NCBI GenBank assembly: GCA_028103285.1
Contig: JAOHNF010000001.1
Location: 1-64,000, forward strand
Length of the DNA stretch: 64,000 bases
Direction of reading: 5' to 3'
Origin: Candidatus Pelagibacter sp.
GTDB lineage: Bacteria > Pseudomonadota > Alphaproteobacteria > Pelagibacterales > Pelagibacteraceae
Made by a program: the position numbers and the translations under genes. The notes beneath the pieces were generated by a model. That model saw nothing but the letters and a program-made list of their open reading frames with translations, searched no databases and had not been told where the DNA came from. Below are positions 62,770 to 64,000 of the stretch, piece after piece (position 1 is the stretch's first letter; each line of letters opens with the position of its first letter).

Positions 62770-64000
62770 TTACTGTTCTAACAGCAGACTTTTAATTTGA
62801 TTAATATTCTTTTTCATTTCATCGTCTTGTTCTGACAACCTTGTAATAGTTTTGACAGCATGAATAACAGTTGTGTGATCACGGTTGGCAAATCTTCTAC
62901 CAATTTCAGGTAAGGATCTTGTTGTCATTTTTTTTGCTAAATACATTGCTACCTGCCTAGGTCTAGCTAAAGGTCTAGATCTTCTTTGAGAAAGCATTTC
63001 ACTTAGTGCTATATTAAAATAATTTGAAACAATATTTTGTATTTTATCTATTGTAATTATTTTTGTTTGATTAAAAATATCTTTTAATATGTTTTTGCAA
63101 TCAGCAATTGTTAGAATTTTATTATGTACTCTGCTAAATGCTATAACTCTATTAAGTACTCCTATGAGTTCCCTAATATTTGTTTTACTTTCAGTTGCAA
63201 TATAATTGATTACTTCTTCACTTAAATTTATACTTTCTTTAAATTGAGTTTGTATTTCTTCAATTTTTTTATGAATAATTTTTACTTTCAATTCTAAATC
63301 AGCAATATCAATATCAACTACGAGCCCGCCAGCTAATCTCGATTTAATCCTATCCTGTATTCTATCTAGTTTCATTGGGGATCTATCAGAAGAAATAACG
63401 ATTTGAGAACCTTTGTCCATTAAGCTATTAAACGTATGAAAAAACTCCTCTTGCAGACTCTCTTTTCCACTAATAAATTGAATATCATCGATAATAAAAA
63501 CCGAGGATTTTCTAAAAAAATCTTTAAAATTTACCATATCGTTCTTTTTAATAGATTTGATGAAATGATACATAAATCTCTCTGCTGAAATAAACATTAC
63601 ATTATTATTATTTTGCAATTCCAGTCCGATAGCGTTTAGTAAATGTGTTTTTCCCAAACCTACACCGCCACAAATAAAAAGTGGATTATATCTTGAGACA
63701 TGTTCGCAAACTTTCTTAGAATAAGATAATGCAATATCGTTACTTTTTCCTTGAATAAAACTATCAAAATTTAAATTAGGATTTAATCTATTGTAATTAA
63801 GTATAGAGTCTTTTATTTCAGTTACTTTACTCAGCTCATCAATTTTAATAAATTCTTGATTCTGTTTATTTTCCTCAATAATTTTAAACTCTATTCTATT
63901 CAAACTTAACTTGAAGGTTTGAACTTGTTCTAAAATTTTATCTAAATATCTAGACACTATCCAATCTCTAAAAAAACGAGTAGGTACGCCAAGAACCAAA
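62770..64000 (-). CDS. dnaA: Chromosomal replication initiator DnaA, partial at the 5' end
   Basis: The frame runs off the window, lacking about the first 45 residues; the first visible codons (VLGVPTRFFRDWIVSRYL) lie inside domain I. The AAA+ domain has Walker A GGVGLGKTHLLNAIG and Walker B VFIIDDIQFISGKE. Domain IV carries the DnaA-box binding signature RPLARPRQVAMYLAKKM, then RFANRDHTTVIHA. It opens the origin and loads the helicase. The TTG at 63999 is an internal leucine codon, not a start. Confidence 0.97.
   Translation of the reverse strand, partial: LVLGVPTRFFRDWIVSRYLDKILEQVQTFKLSLNRIEFKIIEENKQNQEFIKIDELSKVTEIKDSILNYNRLNPNLNFDSFIQGKSNDIALSYSKKVCEHVSRYNPLFICGGVGLGKTHLLNAIGLELQNNNNVMFISAERFMYHFIKSIKKNDMVNFKDFFRKSSVFIIDDIQFISGKESLQEEFFHTFNSLMDKGSQIVISSDRSPMKLDRIQDRIKSRLAGGLVVDIDIADLELKVKIIHKKIEEIQTQFKESINLSEEVINYIATESKTNIRELIGVLNRVIAFSRVHNKILTIADCKNILKDIFNQTKIITIDKIQNIVSNYFNIALSEMLSQRRSRPLARPRQVAMYLAKKMTTRSLPEIGRRFANRDHTTVIHAVKTITRLSEQDDEMKKNINQIKSLLLEQ

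Overview
The window is a very AT-rich, tightly packed chromosomal segment of an alphaproteobacterium. Gene order and gene style point to the SAR11 clade (Pelagibacterales). Genes abut or overlap almost everywhere, most Shine-Dalgarno signals are weak, and there are no insertion sequences, prophages, CRISPR arrays, rRNA or tRNA genes. Alphaproteobacterial signatures include ChvI/ChvG next to AhcY, RegA/RegB, and the TsaE-AmgK-MurU set. The taxonomic call is inferred from gene content and composition, because no marker search could be run.

Layout: 1-7751 (+) is one continuous run, cmk (partial)-rpsA-ihfB-pyrF-trpF-trpB-trpA-accD-folC. It covers translation, nucleoid architecture, pyrimidine, tryptophan, fatty-acid and folate functions. 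7748-14332 (-) holds trxA, sbcB, rmuC, an MFS carrier, a J1-crystallin-type ADP-ribosylglycohydrolase homologue, rlmN and two tiny ORFs. 14380-16468 (+) holds small membrane proteins, a flavodoxin-fold quinone reductase and a fumarylacetoacetase-family enzyme. 16471-24738 holds a DEAD-box helicase with a 60-bp tandem repeat, an SRAP/HMCES DNA-damage protein, a TauD-like dioxygenase, purK-purE, a thioesterase, small envelope proteins, an MBL-fold hydrolase and a lysine-rich coiled-coil protein. 24765-34989 holds lipid modification (CFA synthase family), a DapA-family aldolase, a GT9 glycosyltransferase, a J-domain membrane protein, an S9 peptidase, gshA-gshB, and a purine permease facing a purine phosphoribosyltransferase. 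35023-43562 holds base repair, methionine sulfoxide reductase, a sulfurtransferase, an RND efflux pair and small envelope proteins. 43603-49967 holds gpmA, murU, a frameshifted amgK, tsaE, ahcY and chvG-chvI. 50007-58176 holds polA, a lone ABC ATPase, bioY, regA and a three-gene polyamine operon (decarboxylase, deoxyhypusine-synthase homologue, agmatinase family). 58166-64000 (-) holds regB, gyrB, dnaN and the C-terminal part of dnaA, so the window ends at the replication-initiation locus.

The least ordinary points are these. The trpF-trpB-trpA trio has eroded family motifs (TrpB has Asp in place of the catalytic Glu and lost phosphate-binding signatures). A single-base frameshift sits just before the HRD motif of amgK. 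A near-identical 60-bp repeat lies in an otherwise repeat-poor genome. A bacterial deoxyhypusine-synthase homologue sits inside a polyamine operon. Several structured leaders and nested micro-ORFs lie upstream of SRAP, after purE and around 22.2-22.3 kb. Tail-to-tail overlaps are common at convergent gene pairs, and only one terminator-like hairpin is convincing. No clearly new multi-gene defence or mobile system was found.
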